From contig CM073894.1 in the NCBI GenBank assembly GCA_037176705.1, positions 31,145,501 to 31,209,500 on the forward strand: a stretch of 64,000 nt of DNA. Direction: 5' to 3'. Positions 1 through 10,994 of the stretch are shown here, in pieces. The position numbers and the translations under genes were made by a program. The stretch is from Molossus alvarezi. Taxonomy: Eukaryota > Chordata > Mammalia > Chiroptera > Molossidae. Position 1 is the stretch's first letter. Each line of letters opens with the position of its first letter. The notes beneath the pieces are model-generated. The model was not told where the DNA came from, did no database searches, and worked only from the letters and a program-made list of their open reading frames with translations.

Positions 1-499
1 TACTTTTTCTATAAGCACTCAACTACACATCATAAAATTTGATCTGTTGTATCTCAATTTTCATTTAGATCAATATATTTCCTGATTTAAATGTAATATT
101 TATTGTCCTTTGTGTTATGTAGAAATTTATTTTTAATTTCCAAAATTTTAATATTTTTCAGATATCTTTCTATAATGTACTTGTTTGCTTTTAGAGAATA
201 TTATCTGCATTATTTAAATATTTATAAATTTATGAAGGTATTTTCATGATCCAGCAAATAGTCTATTTTACTGAGTATTTCAGGTGCTCCAGAAGAAAAT
301 TTCTAATCTGAAATTGATGTAAAATTTCATAAATGCTAGTAGATCAAATTGGTTGAGTGCGTTGTTGTTTTTATCTTCTATATTCTTATCAATTTCCATT
401 TTCCTTGTTTCATTCTACATTAGCCTTTACCTCAATAATAGTGTGCCTCCCCATTATGTGAAATTTTTCTCAGGTGTCTATTCAATAGACCATCACTAA
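1..499. other. AT-rich non-coding stretch, nothing recognised
   Basis: No open frame of note and no repeat family that I recognise. The right edge may contain the 3' end of the pseudogene-like stretch that follows on the minus strand. Confidence 0.5.
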
Positions 500-1052
500 A
501 CAACATCTCTGTATTCTGGCTGCTAAGAACGGACTTTTCCTGGCCTTTCGAGTTTACTGAAGCGTTGGCTTACAGTGCCCAGATAACCGTATGGCCTCAA
601 AAGCTTTTCTTTGCACAGCCTTGTCGAGATTCCTCCTATGCACACAAACATTCATCTTCAATCAATGACTCAAGGGAATAACATACAAATTTTTGTAGTT
701 TTTCTCTACATAGCTTTCACTGCTCCAGTTATATACACACAGCCTCTCCAAGCTTCAAATCCTTCCCGCTTATATCAACCAAAATGATGATCTCTGTTAA
801 ATTATTTCCCACCAGTGCTGCAGTTTGAAATTGATTCTAACCAAAAAGTCATTGCAACTAAAAGGTTTCTACCATTTGTTTCCCTGTTGAGAGAAAGTGA
901 TCACACTCCCATTGTGCTTGCGATTCAGTGTCTAAAACTGTTATTTTTAATATTTCGTTCAGTTCTCTAATTGTTGGCTCACATGGTAGTTTTATCTTGG
1001 TAGCCTCTCTTATCTGGGAGAAGTTCTGGTAAGTACTTAATCCAGCATCCAT
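500..1052 (-). pseudogene. Possible decayed retrocopy of an unidentified protein-coding sequence
   Basis: Read on the minus strand, an ATG at 1052 opens 64 codons (858-1052) that begin MDAGLSTYQNFSQIREATK and have a normal, mixed amino-acid composition. After the stop at 858-860 the same frame keeps long open runs: about 35 codons around NLTEIIILVDISGKDLKLGE, then about 26 codons around KFVCYSLESLIEDECLCA, each closed by a stop. Further along two other frames stay open (one includes KAVQRKAFEAIRLSGHCKP), which would need a frameshift. A coherent frame through repeated stops is what an old processed pseudogene looks like. I cannot name the parent, and I see no poly(A) tail or target-site duplication. 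It could still be chance in unique sequence. Confidence 0.33.
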
Positions 1053-3494
1053 CTTCCACGCTAAACATATGCAGTCTATCTAACTTCATGCATTGAATTA
1101 TCTTTTCACTTTGATATCGCTACCTGTTTTTGAGATTCAGGTGATTGCTTAATTAATTATTAACTTATGTTAGAAAACAATCTAAACAAATCAAGGAAAG
1201 TGCAAGCCAGGGTACTGATATTAGATGTTCTCTTAAATGCATTCCACACTTTTGCAAAAACATGACATGAGAAATCATATATTCAGTATGGTGGTGGTAA
1301 GCAGAGATTTTTATTTTTTTAGTTAAAGGTTTAAATAAATAAGAAGGGTTTTGAGGTAGCCTCTTATTTCATGGTATGGCATTAGTATTGTACATACATT
1401 AGAAGGTCAAAAAAGCAAAGATTTGAAAAACATGACATTTGTATCATTAAAATAATTGAGCACAGTCATTCCAGGGCACATGGGAGGATAAGAGAAGGGA
1501 AACATATATCGGTATGTAATAAAATGCAGTTATTTAGTCAAGAATTCTCTTTTTCTTTTTCTTTTTAATTATAGCATTAATTTAAAGGAAAGACAAGAAT
1601 TGGTATAGTTAAGTAAAAGTCACTTGGACATTTTGAAGGGAAAATAAGTGAAATTACCCAATAACTAATGTTTTGAAGGTCTGAGTGAAATCTCTACTTT
1701 AAGATCCTCCTTTTATAGGGCATATAAAATATGAGCCCCTGGGAAGTCAGAGAGGGCTTAGCACATAGACCAAAGCTGCTTCGATATAACATAAGTAGAA
1801 GATAAGTTTAAAAGTAATAGCCCAAATACATCTCTACTAGCCACAAAGATCTCTACGATACTGGTCTTTTCTCCATCTAAAACTTTGCTGTTCCCTTAAG
1901 CATTTTCTAAGTATAAAGAGACTATATTCAGATTAAGATCATATATTATTCTTTGCATAGTAAATTGATTTCAGGATGGTAGACTCTGCTTTTCTGCCTA
2001 TAGTGCATTACTCTAGTCACTTTGATCAAATACCTTAAAATGTTAATAATATTACATTATTCTTATTCTGACTTTTTATGTTTGAAGATTTAATGAAATG
2101 ATAAACAGGTTTATAAGTATCTAATATTATCTAAGTAGTTGGGAGTAAGTTTGGATATTGATTAAAATATGAACATTATACTTATTTTGTTTCTTGGACA
2201 GTTAGCATTGTAACTGACAGGTAATTGGTTTCAAGTGAGTATTTGTTGGATTAATCACTGTACCTATAGATGAATATATAAATGAATCCATAAATATATA
2301 TTTTAGTGCACTTTTTCAGTGTATCAGACATTTAATTAAATTCAACAACCACTTGTTAAGAATGCTTTATCCTGTAGGTTCTGGGCAAGATATGTGGTAG
2401 ACAACATCCTGATAACCAGAGGATAAATAATTTCAAGGTCTATATTCAAATGAAGACGGATCATTTCATCCAATAAACCCAAATGTGTTTCTGCTAGATA
2501 AAAAAACATAAAAAACTAATTCAAATTGAAATGAATAATAAATTTTAAAAAATGATAGAGTCAAAATATTTTGAGCTTAAACAAATAGAATTAAAGAAAA
2601 AGAAAATTGATTTGATAACTATTTTTAAAACTTTACATTAAAAATAAACACAAACTAGGACAAATTTACAGACAATATATAATAAAGTTCTAATGTCACT
2701 GATAATTAATTAGGTTATACAAATTGACGTGAAATACAGGATACATAGAAAGACACAATTTCAAATAACATGGATGTAAAATTGAAGCAAAAATGTAATG
2801 AGTAAGCAAACATGTGGAAAAATTTCCCCCTAAATTAAATATGCAAATTAAAAAAAAAACCTTATTTTTAACACTAGCAAAATTTTGAAGGATAAAACCT
2901 TTTACATGCCCAGTGCTGCCAAAGGTATGACAAAAAAATGAAAGATTCACAATGCTGTTGGTATTGTAAATGATTATGATTTACAAAGACATTTTGCATT
3001 TTGAGCAAAAAGAAAGGCACATATCATATGCTTTTCTACTACCACTTGTGGGGACTTTATTAGAATATGAATTATACTTTGTAATTTATTATACATGTAT
3101 TATTTATAATTATAACAAATTAGAAAAGCCACTATGATTGAGAAAATTAGAAAGATTAAAGAAATCATGTTATATCCACATGAGGAACTATTTTGTGGCT
3201 CATATATCATTGTGTTAAGAATTTGAGCTTTAGCAATAAACACTCTTCATTTGAATCACAACTGAAACATAAATATCAGTCTGACTTCATATATTTCTTG
3301 AAAAAATTTTTGCCTAATTTATTTATTTGTATCCATGTAGTGTTCTGTATTTGTATATTAATATATACAAATAATTGTATGTATATTTGCCCACATACTT
3401 GTATAAATTCATAGATTTCAAGGTCGAATTTCTCTATGAATTAACTCCCATAATATTTTGATAAACATTTTGATAACCTTTTATAGTTTTATAA
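1053..3494. other. AT-rich non-coding stretch
   Basis: No gene is recognised. Two short open frames (2696-2950 minus, 3193-3414 plus) translate into low-complexity hydrophobic peptides typical of AT-rich DNA and are not called. A weak L2-like patch may lie near 2330-2430. Confidence 0.5.
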
Positions 3495-3600
3495 TTTTAC
3501 TCTATGCTAGGTGCTCAGAATTCAAAGGTAAATAATACATTTCCTTTTCTAAAGGAAAGGCTGTTCAACAGCCTACAGTCATTGAAGAGGTACATTTCTA
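3495..3600 (-). repeat. Possible ancient L2 fragment
   Basis: The patch reading CTATGCTAGGTGCTCAGAAT and on to about 3.6 kb resembles the reverse orientation of the L2 3' region (mammalian LINE2). It is short and diverged, so the call is weak. Confidence 0.28.
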
Positions 3601-4384
3601 TCAACAAGACTGGGTGACGGAGGAGTGGGGGAGGAGGTCAATTTTATCTGAGATGTTACTACCTTTTTATCAATGTGGAGGCTTGTTTCCTCCTTAACCT
3701 ATGTAAAACTTAATTTTCAAATCATTTAAAAAAGAATATTCTTAATAGTTTAGAATTATGGTAGATTATCCATTGAAAGATTAATTACATGCTTTCCAGT
3801 GAAGTATTATAAACCATAAGTTTAAAGTTGGACCAGATGCATTTCAGCCCTGAAAACTCATTAACCATCTGACCATGTTGCACATATGGTAACAAAGTGA
3901 AGAATGTATCCAGTCAAACACACATAAACACTTCTTCATCATCACAGGACAACTGCCTCTTCAACTATGCCAGTAATCTTGCTATTTCTTCTACCTACAA
4001 CTATCTACTTTGGGAACAGAAAAATTAGTAAAAGAGAAATTTCAAATGGTGAATTTGTAAACCCACACTAACTATGAACTACTGTTTCTAGTCTATTTTT
4101 GTTGCAAAATTCAGCATTCTTTTCTCTTAATCTTGTTTTAGAAGAGTTTTAGTTTGAAAATGTCAAACTCCATGTTGGGAGTGGATATTTTCTCAATTGG
4201 GGAAATCACCTGCACTAATTTAATTGGCCAAAATATGTTAATAGTGCAATGAACTAGCTATTGGTTTATCTGAGAGAAACTGTACTCACCTCTACTTCTT
4301 TGGCAGGTATCTAGCTTCTGGGATATTCCAAATCTTCACAATCCCTGTTCTTAACACAGTATGACCACTGTCAGAAGTAAGAGC
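3601..4384. other. Non-coding stretch, nothing recognised
   Basis: Unique-looking AT-rich sequence. Short open frames overlapping its right end on the minus strand are antisense shadows of the L1 that follows. Confidence 0.5.
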
Positions 4385-4957
4385 ATACAATGGAGAAAAG
4401 ACAGTCTCTTTAATAAATGGTGGAAAAATTGGACAGGTACATGAAAAAAAAACACAATGAAACCAGACCACCAACTTACACCATACACAAGAATAAACTC
4501 AAAATGGGTAAAAGACTTAAATGCAAGTTGTAAAACCATTAAATTTCTAGATGAAAACATAGGCAGTAAAATCTCAGGCATCTCTAGTAGCAATATTTTA
4601 GCTGATATATTTCCTCGGGCAAGGGAAACAAAGGCAAAAAATGAACTAATGGGACTACATCAAACTAAAAGGCTTTTGCAGAGCAAAAGAAACCATCAAC
4701 AAAATAAAAGGGAAACCTACTGAAAGGGTGAACATATTTTCCCATGATACATCTGATAAGGGGTTAAATTCCAAAAAAATATAAAGAACTTATACAACTC
4801 AACAACAGGAAAAAAAAAAAAACACAAAAAATGGGTGGCCTGTCCAGGTAGCTCAGTTGATTAGAGCATCGTTCCATATGCCAAGGTTGCAGGTTCAAAC
4901 CAAACCCTGGTCAGCCACATACAAGAATCAACCAATGAATGCTTAAATAGTGGAACA

Positions 4958-5004
<47 letters not shown>

Positions 5005-5950
5005 AATAAATAAGTACATTAAAAACGAGCAAAGTCCTGACTAGACACTTATCCAAAGAGGACATACAGATGGTCAACAGACATCTGAAAAAATGCTCAG
5101 TGACACTAATCATAGAAAAATGCAAATTAAAACCACAATGAGATATCACCTCACACCAGCCAGAATGGCTATCATCAATAAATCAACAAACAACAAGTTC
5201 TGGCAAGGCTGTGGAGAAAAGAGAACGCCGGTGCACTGTCGGTGGGGATGCAGACTGGTGAAGCCACTGTGGAAAACACTCAAAATATTAAAAGTGGAAC
5301 TGCTTATGACCCAGCAGTTCCACTGCTGGAAGTATATCCTAAGAAACCTGAAACACTAACTTGAAAAAATATATGCACCCTGTGTTCATTGCAATGTTAT
5401 TTATAATAACCAAGATCTGTTAACATCCTAAATGCCCATCAGTAGATGAGTGGATAAAAAAAACTGTGGTACATTTACACAATGGAATACTACTCGGCTG
5501 TAAAAAAGAAAGAAATTCTACCTTTTTCAAAAATGTGGATGGACCTGAGATTATTGTGCTAAGTGAAATAAGTCTGTCAGAGAAGATTCTACCATATGAT
5601 TTCACTCATAAGTAGAATCTAATGAACAAAATAAATTGACAAAACAGAAACAGAGGCATGAATACATGGAAGAGACTGAGAACTGTCAGAGAGGAGGGAG
5701 ATTGAGGCATTGGATGAAAAAATGTGATGGGATTAACATATAAACATAACACATGGACACAGACAACAGTGTGGTGATAGCCAGAGGAAAAATGGGGTGG
5801 GGGGGAGAGGTGGAGATGGGCAAAGGGGGGGGTGATGGGGACAGAAAGAGACTTTGCTTGGGGCGATGAGATGTTTTATTGAGTTGTACCCTTGAAACCT
5901 GTATGGTTTTGCAAACCAATATCACCCCGATAAATTAAACTAAAAAAAGA
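4385..5950 (+). mobile_element. L1 LINE, 5'-truncated 3' part, split by a VES SINE
   Basis: The left arm (4385-4835) encodes the ORF2p C-terminal region on the plus strand: [20 protein letters not shown], then a run ending in GLHQTKRLLQSK. The right arm (5023-5950) continues it with [20 protein letters not shown] and a stretch around CRLVKPLWKTLKILKVELLM, followed by the 3' UTR with the G-rich tract (5798-5835) and an A-rich end at 5940-5950. Frame breaks and stops show it is dead. The two arms are contiguous in L1 order once the VES at 4836-5022 is removed. Confidence 0.88.
4836..5022 (+). mobile_element. VES SINE inserted in L1
   Basis: A tRNA-like head (GTAGCTCAGTTGATTAGAGC) is followed by the box-B-like region, a 35-nt CT microsatellite (4964-5001) and an A-rich end. 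It interrupts the L1 motif AAAAAATGGGC, and a degenerate copy of that motif follows the SINE as a probable target-site duplication. Confidence 0.85.
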
Positions 5951-6075
5951 AGCACAGGAAACATGGAGATGATGGAAATATATACCTTGATTGTGGTGGT
6001 TATGCGATTGTACATAATGATAATGAAAAAAAATGGAATAAGCATTTCCAAGAGAGTCACTTAAAATAGAAAAGA

Positions 6076-6445
6076 CTACTAGGGTCGTGGGACCTACCTG
6101 TGCAATGCACAGCTTGTGCCTCAGTTCCCCGTGCTGCTATTAAGTAGCTAAACCAGTTGCTAAACTCAGCTCAAGTAAGAGCCATGAACATCCTGGTACA
6201 ATTGCTGAGTAGACACATTTGGACTCTACTTTCTCATTGTAGATTTTGCTCCTCTCCTTTGCATATTGGAACTAACCAAGCCAGCAATCCCTCATTTGCA
6301 TGAAATAATTACAATTTGTGGTTTTGTCTTTATAAACCCTGCCTTTCTTTGTTCTCTTCAAACCACAGTTTGAGTTACTACCTGAATCTGTGTCTCCTGG
6401 ATTGCAACTCTTTTTGTTCAAATAGATGCTTTTTATTAAAAAAAA
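6076..6445 (+). mobile_element. Probable solo LTR of an endogenous retrovirus
   Basis: The stretch has LTR layout: a CTTTGCATATTGG and ATTTGCAT octamer-like region (6257-6302), a TATAAA box (6332-6337) followed about 25 nt later by CTTTGTTCTCTTC, and an AATAGATGCTTTTTATTAAAA end that resembles a decayed R/U5 polyadenylation region. No internal retroviral sequence flanks it and I cannot assign the family. Exact ends and the target-site duplication are not resolved. Confidence 0.5.
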
Positions 6446-6460
6446 AATTAAAAACAAGGA

Positions 6461-7384
6461 AACATTTTGTACAACTCTTCCCCATCACAAGAGGGCAGCC
6501 AACCTCAGCAGCCTAAGCTTAAACCACAGATAAATGAGGTTTTACCAAATATCTTAATGTGATATGTATTTACCCATGCGTAACAGATACTGGCATTACA
6601 CTTGATCTATATTTTAATGAAACTTGTTAATCAAAACAGCATTTATGAAATAAAAATAACTGTTCACCTCTTACTTTGGATGTGGATAATCCTTGAATTC
6701 CTTATCAATAATCAGTTTACACTTTTATAATATTGCAACATGTTTCTATTGGCAAAGGGGGATTCTACCTTATAACATGAGTCTTAAAATGTATCCAGTT
6801 CTTCATGGAAATTTTAGTATTAAGGAAAAGAAATGATAATGAGGGAACTGTCTCTTAGTTTGGTAAAGTTTTGTATGTGCGCACAGGTTGAGATAGGCCT
6901 CCCACAATGGTCAAGATCTCTCAAGTAGATAACATTATTTTCCCCTCTCTGACTATAAGAAAATAAATGTCGATTTAACTTACTATTTTTTCTACTTTTG
7001 AAATGTAATGAATAGAACTGATGATAATTACCAAATTTCTAAATATATACACTAAGTTGCTTGCATGATTTAAAAAACAACCTGAGTTATTATCTTTTTA
7101 ATGGCTATTTTTAGAACTTATTTATTTGCTGATTTGGGGTATTTATTTTTAAGCAAGAACTTTAAGAGTGAGCACTGTTATTCAAATAACATGTTTCCGA
7201 TAAAGGAGACAATGTAACTTGCTTTGAAATGCACTGGGAAAATCATAAAATTTTATTCATTAAATGTGTTTTTACTACTTTTTCTTTCTTTTCATTTCCA
7301 TTTTTATCTTTCCTGTTTAAGTTAGTAATATTAAATTGAAGCTTAGCAAAGATCATAGACTGAAGGAAAACAGTGATAGAGATT
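6461..7384. other. AT-rich non-coding stretch, nothing recognised
   Basis: No repeat family or convincing open frame. Confidence 0.5.
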
Positions 7385-7560
7385 GGGCGAGGCATGTGGC
7401 ATCATTTAATTTAATCGCCTGATTATTTTAAGGACATTTTGAGCAGATGGTAACTTCATGTTACAGACAAGTCAAAGGGTCATGTCTCATAGACGTGATC
7501 ACACACGGGATTGAAGCTCTTGTCTGTACAGATAGGACACCTTTAATTAAACAGAGAAAG
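7385..7560 (-). repeat. Possible MIR SINE fragment
   Basis: CATTTAATTTAATCGCCTG, a diverged middle, and GATCACACACGGGATTGAAG keep the order of landmarks of a reverse-oriented MIR (TTTAATCCTC region, then the cancelled box B). Strongly diverged. Confidence 0.35.
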
Positions 7561-8559
7561 GACAACTGCTGAGTGTAGTAGTAGATACATAACTACTGAA
7601 GGAAGGAATTCTGGTTCAAAGTTTTGGGAAGTTATACAGAAGCAATAAGCAATATTTCAGTATAAAATGTAACTGTATCTGCTGATTTAAAAGTGATCAT
7701 TTTTACCTCTACCTCATTCTTTAATAGTGTTATGTGCCAACCATCATTTATAAAATAAATAAAAGTAGAAGAAAGGGCAAGTAAAGATAAAACAAAATAA
7801 TAAAACCATTGCAAGTTAAGTACCATAAAACATTCAATAATATTCCCTACATTTAGCCAGGAGGCTGCAAATCGGACCACCATCATCCTTGTGGCCCATG
7901 CAGGAAAAACATAATTAGTTATTTTACCAATTATTTTTCTGAAGAAATCCAAACAGTTGCTCAGCACAACAATATTTTTAAAAGACTGAATAAGTGGAAA
8001 ACTGGAATGAAAAATAATAAATCTATTAATAAAATCTCAGAAAACAGGACAGATTCAATCATGCAATCATGGATACTCTTAACACTTTTGCACAGTGATT
8101 TGTGCTGGAGGAAACAAAGCTTCAAAAATTAATAAAGGATAATAAAATTATCTTTAAAAATTTGACCATGAATCTTGACTACTCTCGTCTGATTTTAACA
8201 CTTTACAACCTTATAGATTTGGTTGCTTAGTTATGTTTTATAAAATTACTTTTAAAGTATTATTAAAACAGCCCAATTAACTAAAATGTGTACAGAGCAT
8301 ATTCATCTATATTTTGAGATTTAGCATGTTATCTTATGTTCTCTCTCTTAATATAAATTTTCTGCAGTAATATGGAGATTATACATAACAACAAATTATA
8401 CCATGGAAAAGTCATCACTTGCTTCTAATGTACAATATTATGTTATGCTAAAGGGATATATTTAATTGATGTTTTCTAGCCAGAAGCTGCAGATGAGGTT
8501 CCTTTGATGTTGAAATGGAAGGTAGGTGTATACCAGAACATAAATAGGGAAGACAGGTA
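7561..8559. other. AT-rich non-coding stretch
   Basis: It holds one 111-codon minus-strand open frame (7632-7967) whose translation is rich in F, L, I and V. I treat this as a chance frame; see the rejected list. Nothing else is recognised. Confidence 0.45.
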
Positions 8560-8785
8560 AAAACCATGGAGCAGCTACTATGGTGTGTCAGTGGGCTAGG
8601 CAAGTTTACATTGATTTTCTCATTTAATTCTTAGTACAAATCTACAAATTAGTTTTTTAATCCCTAATTCTATATGAGAACACTGTGAGTCAGGTGGATT
8701 AATTTTCTTGCCAAATATCACACAACATTGATCAGATGGCAAAACCCAGGTCTTTTTGGCTCCAAGCCTATCTTTGTATCACATC
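8560..8785 (-). repeat. MIR SINE, reverse orientation
   Basis: The landmarks of a reverse-oriented MIR appear in order: TTGATTTTCTCATTTAATTC, a decayed fraction equivalent to the ACAGATGAGGAAACTGAGG segment, TTGCCAAATATCACACAACA (core), then AAACCCAGGTCTTTTTGGCT near the tRNA-derived end. This is an ancient mammalian SINE. Confidence 0.78.
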
Positions 8786-9219
8786 ACACTGACAAGTAAC
8801 TAAACATGTTTCTTAATCTTTTCCAGTTTCCATTTCGAGCCAGTACAACTTATTTTGTTAACTGTAATGCTTCCAGGATTCTGAGGCTGTATGTATCTTG
8901 TTGAACTTCTTTTTCTGGTTTACCCTCCAGCCCAGACTCACTATTCCTCAAAACCTGTCTTTTCACACTCACAGCTTTCAAAACATCCTCCCTGTATTTC
9001 CTAGAGTCACATTCCAACCTACAATTCCACAAAAATTTGGACAAGAAACTCATCAGTTCAGACATAATTGTATCTGAAGTACATTGGATAGAAGGCTATT
9101 TCAACACATATTAATGCCTGCTCAACCCAAGTTCAGATAAATTGTCTGAATGCTGAGATCTCTCATTTACCTTTATCATTTATTACATAATATTTCATAT
9201 AAAAACCCCCCACAGATGC
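8786..9219. other. Non-coding stretch, nothing recognised
   Basis: Unique-looking sequence between the MIR and the L1. A 71-codon minus-strand frame (8850-9065) has no recognisable motif. Confidence 0.45.
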
Positions 9220-10085
9220 ACCTTGAGAAAATGTGGAGAAATTAGAACTCTTGTACATTGTTGATGGGATTATAAAATGATGCAGCTGCTAATGAAAACA
9301 GTATGGCAGTTCATCAAAAGATTAGAAATAGTACTTCCATATGATCCAGGAATTCACACTTCTTGGTACATTTCCAAAATGATTGAAAGCAGGATCTCAA
9401 AGAGATATTTGCATACTCATGTTTATAGCAGCATCATTCACAGAAGCAAGGAGATGGAAGCAACCCAAATGTTTATCAGCCAATGAACGGAAAAAGAAAA
9501 TATGGAATAGCCCTGGACAGTGTGGCTCAGTTGGTTGAGCATCCTCCCATGCACCAAGAGGTTGCAGGTTCTATTCTGGATCAGGGCATATGCTAGGGCT
9601 GGGGGCTCAATCCCCAGTAGGGGGCGTTCAGGAGACAGCCGATAGATAATTGCTCTTTCCCCCCCTCTCCTTTTCTCTCTTTCTAAAATAAATATAATAA
9701 ATAAATAAATATTTAAGAAAATGTGGTATACACATACAGTAGAATATTACTTAGAGTAAAAAAGGAGTCCTGGTACATGCAGCAGCATGTATGAATCTTA
9801 AAAGCATTATACTAAATGAAACAAACCATTCACCAAAAAAAAGAAAATAAACCACATACTATAACATTTCACTAATATGAGGTATCTAAAGTAGTCAAAT
9901 TCATAGAAACAGCAAGTAAAATGTGATTTCCAGGAACTGGAGGGAGGAATAAATGAGAGCTGTTTCATTTTGCAAAAGGACAAAGTTCTGAAAATCTGTC
10001 ACATCACAATTTGAATGTGCTTAATGCTACTGAATTGTACATTTAACAATAATTATATGGTAAATTTCATGTTCTGTGCTTTTTC
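9220..10085 (+). mobile_element. Older L1 3' part, split by a VES SINE
   Basis: The plus strand carries the decayed end of L1 ORF2: the AAAATGTGGAGAAATTAGAA region, then codons reading LPYDPGIHTSW, and HVYSSIIHRSKEMEATQMFI. After the SINE it resumes with AAAATGTGGTATACACATAC and a 3' UTR that ends near 10085. Divergence is higher than in the L1 at 31.6-38.1 kb, so this copy is older (L1M-like). Confidence 0.8.
9508..9714 (+). mobile_element. VES SINE inside the older L1
   Basis: The head is AGCCCTGGACAGTGTGGCTC, the body contains GGGGGCTCAATCCCCAGTAG, and the tail is CT-rich then AATAAATAAATAAATATTT. The flanks AAGAAAATATGG (9494-9505) and AAGAAAATGTGG (9715-9726) are a 12-bp target-site duplication with one mismatch. 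Confidence 0.9.
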
Positions 10086-10283
10086 AAAAACAACATATAA
10101 GAAATGAAAGGTAATTAGAACATTCAATATAACCTCAATGGTCTGTTGAGAACTTCATTAGCTTTTCAGAAATGATGGGTACATTTCTTTCATAGTCTTT
10201 ATGGAACACTCTTATCATTTGTTGACATTCTCTTAACTTCCTTTTGGATGTATTTCCAATGACTGTGAAATGTTACTCTATAG

Positions 10284-10297
10284 TAGGGGTGGGGAAC
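10284..10297 (+). repeat. hAT left terminal inverted repeat
   Basis: TAGGGGTGGGGAAC at the left edge, directly next to the 8-bp target-site duplication. The first base would be C in the usual terminal motif of this group. Confidence 0.75.
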
Positions 10298-10994
10298 ATC
10301 TGGCCCTTGGACCATATAAAGCCCACAAAATCATTTGGTCTGGCCCTGCCAGGGCAACTGCAGGAGGCACTCAAAATTCAATAAATCTAGGAGTCTTTTC
10401 GTAGCAACATCTATTTATATTAAGTGAATCATAATAATAATGTAAATTTTGAGGAACAAGCAGATAACATCCACTACAGGATAGACAGGACATATACGAG
10501 TACATGATGGGACAGACACGTATGCGTCTCATTGGCTGCCAGTGGCCTGTCTGCTTGTATTGCAGTGACTCAGAGGACAGTCAGCCAGGCAGGCTGGGAG
10601 TGTACACGTTTCGAAAGTGTTAACACACTGTGGCGAAACAACGGCAATTCGGTGATCATGAGATGAGATGTGATGAGATGATTCCTTGTGACGCTGATGA
10701 CCTTGCTGCTGGTGATTGACAACAATGTTGTCCATTTCTTTGTCAACACAGATGATAACTCCCATTCATTCTTTATCCACATGTCCAAGATCAACAATCC
10801 TCCCAAAAACTGAACTCAGATGAAAATTATGAAAATTACAGTACACAGAAAACACCTCAAGAGTCGATACCAATGTTGGATATGTTCCAAATCCAAGATG
10901 CTGGATTAGAACAGTGATTAAAGCAAAATAATCACATCACTGGAGACAAACATACTGGATAGTTATTAAAATTTAAGTGGTGTGACATCCACAA

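Noticed and set aside
7632..7967. 111-codon minus-strand open frame with hydrophobic segments
   Set aside because: AT-rich DNA readily gives long F/L/I/V frames. No family is recognised, there is no splice context, and no repeat explains it as coding.
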